Assembly (NCBI GenBank): GCA_026770585.1
Contig: MU647230.1
Span: 32,976-60,112 of the forward strand
Source: Baffinella frigidus
Taxonomy: Eukaryota; Cryptophyceae; Cryptomonadales; Baffinellaceae
Length of the DNA: 27,137 bases
Direction: 5' to 3'
The translations under genes and the position numbers were made by a program. This document shows, piece after piece, positions 16,098 to 25,378 of the stretch. The notes beneath the pieces are model-generated. The model ran no database searches. It worked only from the letters and a program-made list of their open reading frames with translations, and was not told the DNA's origin. Every line of letters starts with the position of its first letter. The stretch's first letter is position 1.

Positions 16098-16980
16098 AAG
16101 GGTTCAGGGTGTAGGGTGTAGGGTGTAGGGTGTAGGGTGTAGGGTGGAGGGCGTAGGTTGTAGTGTGTAGTGTGTAGTGTGTAGGGTGTAGGGTGTAGGG
16201 TGTAGGGTGGAGGGTGGAGGGTGGAGGGTGGAGGGTGTGGTGCGTAGGTTGTAGGGTGTAGGGTGTAGGGTGTAGGGTGTAGGGTGTAGGGTGTAGGGTG
16301 GAGGGCGTAGGTTGTAGTGTGTAGTGTGTAGTGTGTAGGGTGTAGGGTGTAGGGTTTAGGGTGTAGGGTGTAGGGCTTATGGTTTGGGGTTTAGGGTTTA
16401 GGGTTTAAGGGTTAGGGTTTACGGTTTATGGGTTTAGGGTTGAGGGTGCTCGGTTGTTATATAATAATTCATTGATACAGGGTTTCGGGTATCAGGTATC
16501 GGGGTCAGGGTTCAGGGTTTAGGGTCTGGGGTTTAGGGTTTAGGGTCTAGGGTTTAGGGTTCAGGGTTCAGGGTTTAGGGTTTAGGGTTTAGGGTTTAGG
16601 GTTTAGGGTGTAGGGTGTAGGGTGTAGGGTGTAGGGTGTAGGGTGTAGGGTTTAGGGTTTAGGGTGTAGGGTTTAGGGTTTAGGGTGTAGGGTTTAGGGT
16701 TTAGGGTTTAGGGTTTAGGGTTTGGGGTTTGGGGTTTGGGGTTTGGGGTTTGGGGTTTGGGGTTCATGGTTTAGGGTTTATGGGTTTAGGGTTGAGGGTG
16801 CTCGGTTGTTATATAATAATTCATTGATACAGGGTTTCGGGTATCAGGTATCGGGGTCAGGGTTCAGGGTTTGGGGTGTAGGGTTTAGGGTTTAGGGTGT
16901 TGGGTTTAGGGTTTAGGGTGTAGGGTTTAGGGTTTAGGGTTGAGGGTTTAGGGCTTAGGGTTTATGGGTTTAGGGTTGAG
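16098..16980 (-). repeat. TGTAGGG/TTTAGGG array of about 880 bases with a 351-base higher-order repeat
   Basis: Blocks of TGTAGGG, TGGAGGG, TTTAGGG and TTTGGGG. A unique segment starting GCTCGGTTGTTATATAATAA and ending in GGTATCGGGGTCAGGG occurs at 16448 and again at 16799, apparently identical, which shows a recent duplication of a 351-base unit inside the array. Confidence 0.92.
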
Positions 16981-17031
16981 CAGCCTCGCGTGACCGGAAG
17001 GCTTCCGCAGCTTCGGTTTCGTTCAAGATTC
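16980..17031 (-). CDS. Possible C-terminal exon, parent unclear
   Basis: The minus strand reads ILNETEAAEAFRSREAAQP and stops in the first CCCTAAA unit of the array. A weak acceptor (GTGGAAAG) precedes it. It could be the last exon of gene 3, but its phase does not join any exon I trust. Confidence 0.25.
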
Positions 17032-17151
17032 TTTCCACGGGGTAGATGCAAGGTTAAATGGCTCAAACTCCAGACCACAATCCCAGGGCTGGTGGTGAGT
17101 GGGACCCCAAATCGACTCTGGAATCTGGGTAAATGAGGTTTAAAAGAGGCA

Positions 17152-17277
17152 CCACGCCAGAATGATCGAGGGAAACCGACGCCTTATCCACGTCAGATCT
17201 GACGTGGTTGACTTAAGTATTCACGGGGTTTCCCTTGAAAGATGTCAAAAGTGGATGTTTCGAGTGCCCTGGCGTGG
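17152..17277. mobile_element. Foldback element, family H, copy 2
   Basis: Ends CCACGCCAGA and CCTGGCGTGG; shares GGGAAACCGACGCCTTATCC and GAAAGATGTCAAAAGTGGAT with the copy in gene 2. 126 bases. Confidence 0.9.
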
Positions 17278-17301
17278 TTCGCCTTCACCAGTTCAATCAA
17301 G

Positions 17302-17337
17302 TCACTCTCCAAAGGAGAGATCCGAACCCCCTCCACC
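17302..17337 (-). CDS. Possible further exon of gene 3
   Basis: A good acceptor, TTTTCTTCTCTTAG|GG, precedes it on the minus strand. Joined in phase 0 to exon 5 it reads GGGGSDLSFGE and stops, ending the protein at 263 residues. Another frame (VEGVRISPLESDLIELV) looks more protein-like but does not fit the phase. Undecided. Confidence 0.35.
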   Translation of the reverse strand, partial: GGGGSDLSFGE

Positions 17338-17444
17338 CTAAGAGAAGAAAATTACAGATCAGAAGGGCCCAGAGTGCAGGCGCACGACCTATACAACACA
17401 TGTATAGCGTATACAATACATGTATAGGGTCATTGAAACAATGC

Positions 17445-17675
17445 CGACCTTGCTGATAGGGGAGGCCTTGAGAGCGTCGAGGAGGGAGAGCAGACCATCG
17501 TTCAATTTACTACACGCATGCTTAATTTACGACACAAATGTGTGATACATTTACTACACAAACGCTTTGCTATTACTAGTATGCTCCAACTGTGTGGTAA
17601 GTTTGGTTACCCAAAAGAAATTCATCGAGCAGGTGCCCGGCCGCGCGCAGCGTCCTTTCCCGTCCGCAACATCGA
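17445..17675 (-). pseudogene. Second copy of gene 3 exon 5, interrupted by a foldback insertion
   Basis: The 5' half (17675-17637: GGGAAAGGACGCTGCGCGCG) and the 3' half (17492-17445: CTGCTCTCCCTCCTCGACGC to ATCAGCAAG|GT) of the exon at 17946-17851 are separated by about 140 bases of a TTACTACAC-type foldback. CTGCTC is present at both edges. The 5' half has a one-base deletion. The 3' half keeps the reading LLSLLDALKASPISK. Confidence 0.7.
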
Positions 17676-17689
17676 AATTCACCACTCAA

Positions 17690-17848
17690 ATGCGGTAACT
17701 TCTTCTTACTTCTTTCTTACTCTCGATACAGGTCCAAATGCGGCAACGGAATTTGCTACACAAATGCTTGACTCCTACTAGTAAGACCTAACCGTGTAGT
17801 CATTTTCGTTGCCGGGTTCTAAAAGAAAAATGAATTTCCCCGGATTAG
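17690..17848. mobile_element. Foldback element of family F at the donor of gene 3 exon 5
   Basis: The right end ATGAATTTCCCCGGATTA is 3 bases from the donor (AAG|GTC on the minus strand). The inner arms CGGCAACGGAATTTGCTACAC and GTGTAGTCATTTTCGTTGCCG-type sequence enclose CTACTAGTAAG. The left end is diverged, so its boundary is approximate. Confidence 0.7.
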
Positions 17849-17850
17849 AC

Positions 17851-19012
17851 CTTGCTGATAGGGGAGGCCTTGAGAGTGTCCAGGAGGGAGAGCAGCCGCT
17901 CGGCCGCGCGCAGCGCTCCTTTCCCATCCCCACGCCCCCCCCTCTCCTGCCATATGATAGATTTATTTGAGGTGATTGTTGAAGTGCCACACGGTGGGTT
18001 TCGAGGGTTTCGTGACCCCTAGATTTAGCGGTAACGTGACCACATTTGCATTAGAAAATCCTAAAAGTTAACTGCCCGCAGGGTAAGTTGACTTTTGATG
18101 AAAGGTCCGTAGTTCTCTGTGTGGATAGATGAGGGAGGGGGCGTACGAACCACGCCAGAGTGATCAAGGGAAACCGACGCCTTATCCACGACAGATCTGT
18201 CGTCGTTGACTTCAGAATTCAAGGGCTTTCCTTTGAAAGATGTCAAAAGCGGATGTTTCGATCCCGGTGGCGTGCGAAGATGAGCGAGTCACGGTTGCGA
18301 GCCCCGGTGACCTTTTGAACAGATTTAATTTAAGCCACCGTTTTGTGCTATCTCGATGGTGAAATTTGCTATCTTAGCCTCGACATAGCTTTACCATCTT
18401 AGCCTCGACATAGCTTTACCATTACATAAAACCCACCCCTGAGATAGCAAAAAGGTGAATTAAATGAAATAGGGTTCCTTAGGAACCTTGCTCAGATAGC
18501 GAGGGGGCAAATAGATCGGGTAATTTTGAGCCGTGTCCAAGTTGTGGGGACTGAAACTCCAAATTGAAGTTTCAGCGCCCACAACTTGACACGACTCGTC
18601 ATTCGTACCCGAATTAAGAAGATCCGTTCATGCTATCCGACCAAGGATCGAGAGGGGGGGGGGGCGTACGAAGATAAGCCCGTCAAGTTTGCGAGCCTCG
18701 GTGACTTTCTGCGCGCGGTCCTGGTCGAAGCAGCGGCACCCTTCCGGGCACGTAATGCCGTACTTCATCTGCAGGATCCTCCTGCGTCGGGCTTTGGGCT
18801 GAGGGGTCATGGTTTGCTTTCCCTGCAATGTCAGCGGATCACGCCCCTCAGCTGCTCAGCGTTGCTCGTCGAGAAAAGGTAAGCGCATCAAAGCTAGCGT
18901 AGCTGCTCAAGGGGAAAGAATCTTCTTAGGGCTTGGGTCTCAGGGCTGGGGGGCTAGGGATTAGGGCTGAGGGCTGACGACGCAGCTGATCCGCGATGCC
19001 CTCTCTCTCTCA

Positions 19013-19055
<43 letters not shown>

Positions 19056-19594
19056 ACACACACACTCTGTCTCTCTCTCTCTCACACCCTTCCGGGCACG
19101 TGATACCGTACTTCCCCTGCGGGATCCTCCTGCATCGGGCTTACGGTTTAAGGCTTAGGCCTTAAGGCTTAGGGATTAGGGCTGAGGGCTTAGGGGCTAG
19201 GGCTTAGGGCTTAGGGCTTAAGGCTTAGGGATTAGGGCCGAGGGCTTAGCAGCTAGGGATTAGGGCTGAGGGCTGAGGGCTGAGGGCTGAGGGCTGAGGG
19301 TTGCGGGTTAGTGGTGAGGGGTTAGCGATAATTCGCGCGCGGTCTGGATCGAAGCAGCGACACCCTTCGGGGCACGTGATGCCGTACTCTCTCTCTCTCA
19401 CAAAAACTCTCTCTCGCTCTCTCTCTCTCACACACACACTCTCTCTCGCTCTCTCTCTCACACACACACTCTCTCTCTCTCTCTCTCTCTATCTATCTCA
19501 CACACATACATACATACACACACACACCATCTCACTCTCTCTCTCTCTCACTCTCTCTCTCTCACACACTCACACACACACACACACACACACA

Positions 19595-19655
<61 letters not shown>

Positions 19656-22510
19656 ACACACACAATCTCTCGCACTCACACTCTCACACACACGCACACA
19701 CACACACACACAATCTTTCTCTCTCTATCACTCTCTCTCTCTCCCTCCCTCCCTCTCTCTCTCACACACACTCTCTCTCTCTCCCTCTCTATCTCTCGCT
19801 CGCTCCCCCCCCACCCCCCCCCTATCTCTCTCGCACTCGCTCTCTCCCTCTCGCTCTCTCTCTTTCTCGCTCCCTCCCTCCCTCTCTCCCGTTGGCGCGC
19901 GCTCTCTGTGTCCGCAACACCTGCGGCACTGTGAATCCACTCGGTGGGCTTCCAGGGTTTCGGATTTGAATTTGGGGCCGGATTCTGGGGTGTTACGTGA
20001 CCAAATTTACACCAGACCATCCTTAAAGTTGATTATCGCTGGGCAAATTGACTTTAAAAAGGTCCGTAGTCCACCGTGTGGCTGTGAATGTATGGGCGTC
20101 CCACAAATACGTGATTCGTGAAACTGCTGCGACGCGATTCGTGAAGCTGCTACGATGCTGCTCTTGTAGAGCAAACTGCCCTAAACCCCAAACCGCTCGC
20201 CTGCACATCTCGTGTGTGTGTGTGAGAGAGAGAGGGTGAGAGTGTGAGTGCGAGTGTGAGTGTGAGTGTGAGTGTGAGTGTGAGTGTGAGTGTGTGAGTG
20301 TGTGAGTGTGTGAGTGTGAGAGAGAGAAAAATATAGAAAGACAGTGCGTATGTACGGCGCTTGCCTGAGAGGCAGAGAGATGCGAGAGAGAGAGAGAGAG
20401 AGAGAGGCCGAGAGACAGATAGATAGAGTGAGAGGCCGAGAGATGCGAGAGAGAGAGAGAGAGGCCGAGAGACAGACAGATAGAGTGAGAGGCCGAGAGA
20501 TGAGAGAGAGAGAAAGAGAGAGAAAGAGAGAGGCCGAGAGACAGAAAGATAGAGTGAGAGGCCGAGAGATGCGAGAGAGAGAGAGAGAGAGAGAGAAGCG
20601 CGTGCCTGCACATCGCGGGGGTCTGCTCGCACGAGGGGTCTTCCCCGTCAGCATAGCAGATCTCGATTTCCTCCCCAGCCGCGATCTCCCGGAGTGCATA
20701 GAGCACCTTCAAAGGGAAACCACCCGAAATTAGGGTAGTTTAGCCTACGAAATTGCCTACCGTAGGCCGTAGGGCTCCCAGACCACTTGTTCTTTTGGTC
20801 CTAGGGAGCACCTGTCAGGAAGAGTCACCAGACTGCTTTCAACTTCATTGCCAGCCAGAACATTTCGTCTAAGTCAACTGCTCCTGAAAATCAGTTTCAT
20901 CAGTCAAATGCGTGTTATGGGAGCAGGTCCATCTAAAAGAAATGGCAATTTACCGCCGAAGATCAGCCAAGTTGACTCAAGGTAAAATATCCTGGCTAGC
21001 AGTTGACTTTCGGCGGGAAAGAAACTTCTAAAGTGTAACCGGGGATGGCGACAGCGAGTTGTTCGACGGTGATCTAGCTCTGCCTGAATTTTATTCCGGC
21101 CTGTTCTTAAAAGTATTTGAGAGCAGAAACCCAGTACAAAAGGGCGGATAGAAGGCCTTGAGGACGAGCCAGAATAAAACTCAGGCTGAGCTAGGAGATG
21201 GGGCTGTGGCTAGCCACTCGAGAATGCTGGAGGATCCTATTTATATGTGGGGTTGTAAATATTTGTACCAGGATAAGGTGTTCCAACCTCGTGACTGGCC
21301 AATATATGGCTAGTTACGTGACCAATCCACGAAAGTTACTACACAAGTACCCACTTTTCAAAGCACATTGGTTTTAAATAGGCCCCTCTAGCATTCTCGT
21401 GTGGACCGCAGTCCAACCTCGACAGCGACCTGCCCCCTTAGCGAACAACGACGTTTCAAGATTGGCTGTTCGAAGCCGCAACCTCTAAAATCCAAACCTG
21501 AAACCCTAAACTCCAAACTCCAAACTCCAAACCCCAAACCCCTAAACCCCAAACCCCTAAACCCCTAAACCCCAATCCCCAAACCCTACGCCCGTACCAC
21601 TAGCCCTTGGAGGTGGCTCAAATATTGCTCTGGGGCATTTTCGATTTACCTTGGATCGGGGTTGGACCCGACCCCGATCCAAGGTCAGAAGGTAAAATCG
21701 AAGACCTCCCAGGGCACTATTTGAGCCACTTGGGATGGCTGGTGGTACGATCATGCAAAAAGCTAACGCCAGCGAGGTACGTACAGCCTACGGATTGCCT
21801 ACGGTAGGTAGGGGGGCTCCTGCGACTTTAAAACTGTTTTGCATTATAAAGTCGTAGGAGCCCCCCCTATCTTCCGTCTACAGGCAATCCGTAGGCTGTA
21901 AGTAACTCGCTGGCGTTAGCTTTTCGCATGACAAAAGGCCAATGGAGGTACCTCGACGCCCTCAACGTAGTTGTGCTCCGCGTTGGGATCGCACGCGTGG
22001 TTCGCCCGCGACATCCGCACGCACAGCACGCTCCCTCCGGCCCCGTCACTCATCATGTTGAGGCCGAACTTCTCCGCGAGAGATCCTCCCACAGGCGCGA
22101 GGTCGATAACGCGGGGGTGTTCATGGGGGGCCCGTAGGCACCGCTCCACCTGCGAGTCATCAACGGATCAGCCACTGACGGATCTCAAGGACGCAACGCC
22201 TCTGCCAGCTTCAAAGGCGGGGAGAGGTGCCAACCATGATGCGAGACCCCTCCTGGAGCGTGCGCAGAGCAACCAGCCCCAGGCCCTTCTCGTCAGAGAT
22301 GTGGCGAACCTCCCAATCCACCCCCTCCTCCCCCGCCGAAAGCGCGCACCAGGTCTTGTGGCCTTGACCCAACCCTCCCGAAAACTTCCAGTCTTTCTTT
22401 TGGCATTCTTTCGAGCAATAGGCGCGCGTGTGGCACTGGCCGCAGCGGAGAGGGGTTGTCAGGGGCTCGAGGCAGAGTGCGCAGTGCCGGCCAACGTTCC
22501 CTGCCTCCAT
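17851..22510 (-). CDS. MYND zinc finger and SET-domain protein (SMYD-like), at least five exons
   Basis: Minus-strand exons: 22510-22235, 22149-21952, 20706-20633, 18781-18670, 17946-17851. Phases agree (0, 0, 2, 0) and give 252 residues without a stop. Exon 1 holds a MYND zinc finger: C10-x2-C13, C23-x2-C26, YC32SKEC36, H51-x3-C55, then the SET start GLGLVALRTLQEGSRIM. Exon 2 has SRANHACDPNAEHN (N142-H143). Exon 3 has ALREIAAGEEIEICY with catalytic-type Y176. Exon 4 is the post-SET Cys cluster, RILQMKYGITCPEGCRC. Exon 5 reads LLSLLDTLKASPISK. SMYD proteins methylate lysines of histones or other proteins; the substrate here is unknown. Intron 1 is 85 bases; introns 2 to 4 carry MITEs, microsatellites and echoes. 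The post-SET spacing C-x3-C-x-C is unusual. The 3' end is unresolved. Confidence 0.85.
17987..18124. mobile_element. Foldback element, family I, copy 1
   Basis: Ends CCACACGGTGGGTTTCGAGG and AAAGGTCCGTAG to TGTGTGG; interior ACGTGACC, TTGCAT and a TTAACTGCCCGCAGGG hairpin. Related copies at 19937 and 24362. Confidence 0.82.
18150..18274. mobile_element. Foldback element, family H, copy 3
   Basis: Ends CCACGCCAGAGTGATC and GGTGGCGTG, interior as in copies 1 and 2. CGAA lies on both sides, a possible 4-base target duplication. Confidence 0.88.
18275..18610. repeat. Intron 4 segment with tandem repeat and long hairpin
   Basis: A tandem CATCTTAGCCTCGACATAGC-type duplication spans 18366-18420. 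A long hairpin lies at 18518-18610, with arms CCGTGTCCAAGTTGTGGG and CCCACAACTTGACACG and inner CTGAAACT-CC-AAATTGAAGTTTCAG. No exon seen. Confidence 0.7.
18998..19084. repeat. CT/CA microsatellite
   Basis: CT runs with short CACACA blocks, abutting the truncated post-SET exon echo. Confidence 0.95.
19086..19390 (-). repeat. Two complementary half-echoes of the post-SET exon
   Basis: Minus strand 19140-19086 copies the 5' half of exon 4 (CGATGCAG|GAGGATCC, reading KYGITCPEGC) and ends in a CT/CA microsatellite. 19388-19322 copies the 3' half (YGITCPEGCRCFDPDRAR), its 5' side being replaced by a microsatellite. GGGCTTAGGG-type arrays lie around them (18928-18975, 19135-19310). Confidence 0.85.
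19388..19880. repeat. Large CT/CA compound microsatellite
   Basis: About 490 bases of CT, CA and CCCT repeats in intron 3 of gene 3. The open frames it contains (Ser/Leu or His/Thr rich) are artefacts of the repeat. Confidence 0.97.
19937..20081. mobile_element. Foldback element, family I, copy 2
   Basis: Ends CCACTCGGTGGGCTTCCAGG and GGTCCGTAGTCCACCGTGTGG; interior GGGGCCGGATTCTGGGG and TTACGTGACCAAATTT match the copy at 24362. Confidence 0.85.
20213..20600. repeat. GAGTGT and GA minisatellite next to gene 3 exon 3
   Basis: GTGTGAGT repeats (20213-20325), then three or four units of about 60 bases carrying GAGGCCGAGAGACAGA and GAGATGCGAGAGAGAG. It lies directly after exon 3 of gene 3. GCCTGCACATC occurs on both sides of it (20198 and 20605). 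Confidence 0.93.
20869..21014. mobile_element. Degenerate foldback in intron 2 of gene 3
   Basis: Arms CTAAGTCAACTGCTCC and GCTAGCAGTTGACTTT with inner TTTACCGCCGAA and TTCGGCGGGAAAG. A small hairpin, GGGCTCCCAGACC with GGTCCTAGGGAGC, lies at 20770-20812. Confidence 0.6.
21074..21194. mobile_element. Foldback element, family K, copy 1
   Basis: Ends CTAGCTCTGCCTGAATTTTA and TAAAACTCAGGCTGAGCTAG; contains CCAGTACAAAAGGGC, as does the copy at 26671. Confidence 0.88.
21214..21404. mobile_element. Foldback element, family G, copy 2
   Basis: 191 bases, about 95 percent identical to 6969-7159 by eye, including AAATATTTGTACCAGGATAA and GGCCAATATATGGCTAG. Lies 19 bases from the family K element. Confidence 0.92.
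21480..21590 (+). repeat. CCCAAAC/CTCCAAA array in intron 2 of gene 3
   Basis: A C-rich array on the plus strand, so G-rich in the sense of gene 3. This is against the usual orientation in this window. Confidence 0.8.
21597..21745. mobile_element. Foldback element, family D, TA flanks
   Basis: Ends CCACTAGCCCTTGGAGGTGG and GGGATGGCTGGTGG, long inner arms with TTTTCGATTTACCTTGGATC and complement, TA on both sides. 149 bases. Confidence 0.88.
21752..21930. mobile_element. Long-armed foldback next to the donor of gene 3 exon 2
   Basis: Ends CATGCAAAAAGCTAACGCCA and TGGCGTTAGCTTTTCGCATG; arms continue through ACAGCCTACGGATTGCCTAC to GGGGGGCTCCTGCGACTTTA. 179 bases. Its right end is 20 bases from the donor GAG|GTACCT of exon 2 (21952). 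Confidence 0.88.
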
Positions 22511-22707
22511 CTCGAACGCCGGAGCACGAGACGGTGGGGCCCGTCCTTACACGGCCTGGCATTTTCCAAAAGTCAACAAACCACGATCAAGAAGGGGAAA
22601 GTCAATTCGTACCTTTTCCAGAGGGAAAAGACCGCAGCCCCAGGTTCGATTTTATCCACTTTTTGACTAAAAAAAGTACGGGCCCGCCTCGGTTAGATAG
22701 TTTCGTC
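22511..22707. promoter_or_regulatory. Divergent promoter region of genes 3 and 4
   Basis: Only 197 bases separate the start codons of gene 3 (minus, 22510) and gene 4 (plus, 22708). The interval contains GGGCCCGCCTCGG (22680-22692), the motif also clustered at 885-945 and 3925-4080. No TATA-like box is evident. Confidence 0.5.
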
Positions 22708-25310
22708 ATGGGCATGCTCCCGAGCTCGCAGCTCCCCCTGCCCCCCTCGGGGGCGCCTGCCGCGCCTGCCGCGATGGTCCAGTGCCTCGACACGCTCTTC
22801 TCGTCGCTGGCAGGGACGCGGCCGGAGGCTGGATTCTCCAAGGTGCGAGCCAGCTTCTGTTGTTGTCGAGGTCCTCGGATTTGCCCAGCACGCACGACCC
22901 ACAGCTCTGCGAAATAGCAGCGCAGCCCCTCACCCCCAGTGTTTTTTGTGTCGCTACTTGATCCACGTTTTTTCTGGCTGGCCTGCCAGCAGCATTTCCT
23001 GCTTCCCGTCTGATCCGGGTCTGTGAGATCCGTCACGCGCATGCTGATGAAGAGATTTCGGGTTCTTGAGATTTTTTGGCAGGATGCAGGTCGGGAGAGA
23101 GTTCCATTCCTGCCGCAAAGTTGCTGCAAACTTCTGGACTGCTCGCACTGAGGAAGATGCGAGATTCTAGTGATGGAACAGGGGAAGCTGCGGAGGGACA
23201 GAGTCTTGTGGGTTCGAGCCACCAGCAACCCGTAGCAGCTTGTACCGGGTCCTTGCAAGGATTCGGGTATTTTATTTAAAACAAAATCTTTCCTATGACC
23301 CTACGATAGGAAACCCTAGGGACCTCGAATTCCTGACGGGAGATACCCAAGAGATTTCTTGGGTTTAGCTGAAAATTACTACAGAACCCCGATCCGGTTA
23401 TAAGCTGCTACGGGTTGCTGGTGGGTTCCGAGGGTCTCCCAAGGACACGTCGAGGATCCGAACCCCCAGGCCTCCGAAGTGAACTCACCGAGTTTGTTTC
23501 CAAAGGTCGATTTGAACCAGGGATGTGCCCTGATCGGGCAACTTCCCACCAACCCTCACGGGAGGACCAAACCGTCAATTTTAAGACCTCAAATTTACCT
23601 GGCAGAGGGGTCAGATCTGACCCCTCTGTCAAAGGAGAGCCGCTCCAAAAAGTCGATTTGGTCCGATTGTGAGGGTCGGTGGTCTCGTTACAAATCGCCC
23701 GTTCGAAACGAACTCGGTTGGGCCTGGTGAGGAGCAAGGGCCGAAAGTGGCTGTTGCAGAGCACTATACACCCCTCAAGATCAAGCTAGAACCTGATCGT
23801 GTTTCGGGCTGGACAGGAGGTGACGAAGGCATACCACCAGCCACCAGAAGTGAACCAAAGCAAAAGTTGATTTCCCCTGCAGACTAACCCTCAGGGTTTA
23901 GTCTGCAGGGGGAATCAACGTTTTCCATTCTTCAATTTGGTTCTCTTCTGGTGGTTGGTGGTAGCAGCGAAGCCCCTCACCTCACATTTCTCTTTGCGGG
24001 GTCTGTCTCTCTCTCTCTCTCTCTCTCGTATCTCTCTCTTCCTCTCTCCCTAACCTCACATTTCTCTGTGTTCGGCAGGAGGTGACGGAGGCTGCTGAGC
24101 GCCTCAACGCTGCGCTCCTCGCCCAGAAAGGCTCCGGTGTGTACCCTAAACCCTGAACCCTGAACCCTGATCGCAGAGCTGTGCGTCGACGCACAGCTCT
24201 GCGAAATAGCAGCGCAGCTCCTCATCCCCAGTGTTTATTTTCTCCCTATTTGATCCACGTTTTTTGCGCCTCAACGCTGCGCTCCTCGCCCAGAAAGGCT
24301 CTGGTGTGTACCCTCAACCACCCTGCACCTTGAACCTTTTTTACAGGAATCGGCATTAACACCATTCGGTGGACTACGAAGGTTTAGATGGGGCCGGATT
24401 CCGGGGGGTGACGTGACCAAATTTGCATCAGATAAGGCCTTGAAGTTAATTGCCTTGTGATGAGAAGGTCCGTAGGATGATCCTAGTCCACCATGTGGAT
24501 CGCCTATATCTCTGCTTTCCGCTGAGGCTCCCGGGATAATCCGGGAACATGTTTAAGTAGGGCCCGAATCCCGTTTGCTAGTCCATCTTCATTTCAATCA
24601 AACAAGTGTCCGGATCCGGGCGTCGCAGGGCAAGACCTGGCGGCGGCGGGTTTGGAGGACATCCCGTTGCAGTAGCTCCTCACGACAAACCCGGGCCTCA
24701 ATCGCCTCTATCCCCGCGTTTTCTCTTAAAAGCTGGCAATGAAAATTACTACGCGACGGGTCACGTCCGACGCAATTGCGTAGTAATTTTCGTGCAGATT
24801 TTTCAAAAGAAAAACGCTCGTTCCCGGATGAAATCCGTGATCCCGTTGGGCGTCCCAGGGCAAGACTTGGCGGCGGCGGGTTCGGAGGACATCCCGTTGG
24901 AGTGGCTCCTCACGACAAACCCGGGGTTGGAAGCCATCACTGCCGCCGAAGCTGTCCATGTAACCCCCACCTCTCATGTGGAAACACTTATAATTTATCA
25001 GCTGGATTTCAATCAAAATTACTACACGTTTTCTTTAACATTACTAGTAAAGATCGTTCTGTTTAGTAAATTTCATTGAATCTAGTTTATAAATGATAAG
25101 TGTTTGCGTATGAAATCCCTGACCCTAAACTCTCAGCAATACACGCTAGTGGCTTCTCACGCCGAACCCGGGTTTGGAATTCATCACTGTTGCCGAAGCT
25201 GTCCACGTAAACTCTTAACCCTTAACCCTTATTACCCCTACCGTTGCGCATCTGGGGAACCCTCTGACCGTCGTTCAATTTTCCTTCGCCGCCACCAGTC
25301 TATTGCAGTC

Positions 25311-25378
<68 letters not shown>

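Larger units (their letters stand above)
22898..24270 (+). repeat. Direct repeat pair of about 75 bases in intron 1 of gene 4
   Basis: 22898-22972 and 24191-24267 share CAGCTCTGCGAAATAGCAGC, CCCCAGTGTTT and TTGATCCACGTTTTTT. The second copy runs directly into the exon 2 echo at 24269. Confidence 0.85.

Noticed and set aside
19246-20733. Ser/Leu-, His/Thr- and Arg/Glu-rich open frames of up to 229 codons
   Set aside because: They are produced by CT/CA/GA microsatellites; only short edges (20633-20706 and 19322-19388) carry real SET-gene sequence.
22602-23258. Minus-strand open frame of 218 codons
   Set aside because: Crosses a family A element and the complement of gene 4 exon 1; no domain and no support.
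24606-25079. Open frame of 157 codons over the gene 4 exon 3 region
   Set aside because: Runs through echo, foldback element, exon and intron; only 24859-24959 joins other exons in phase.
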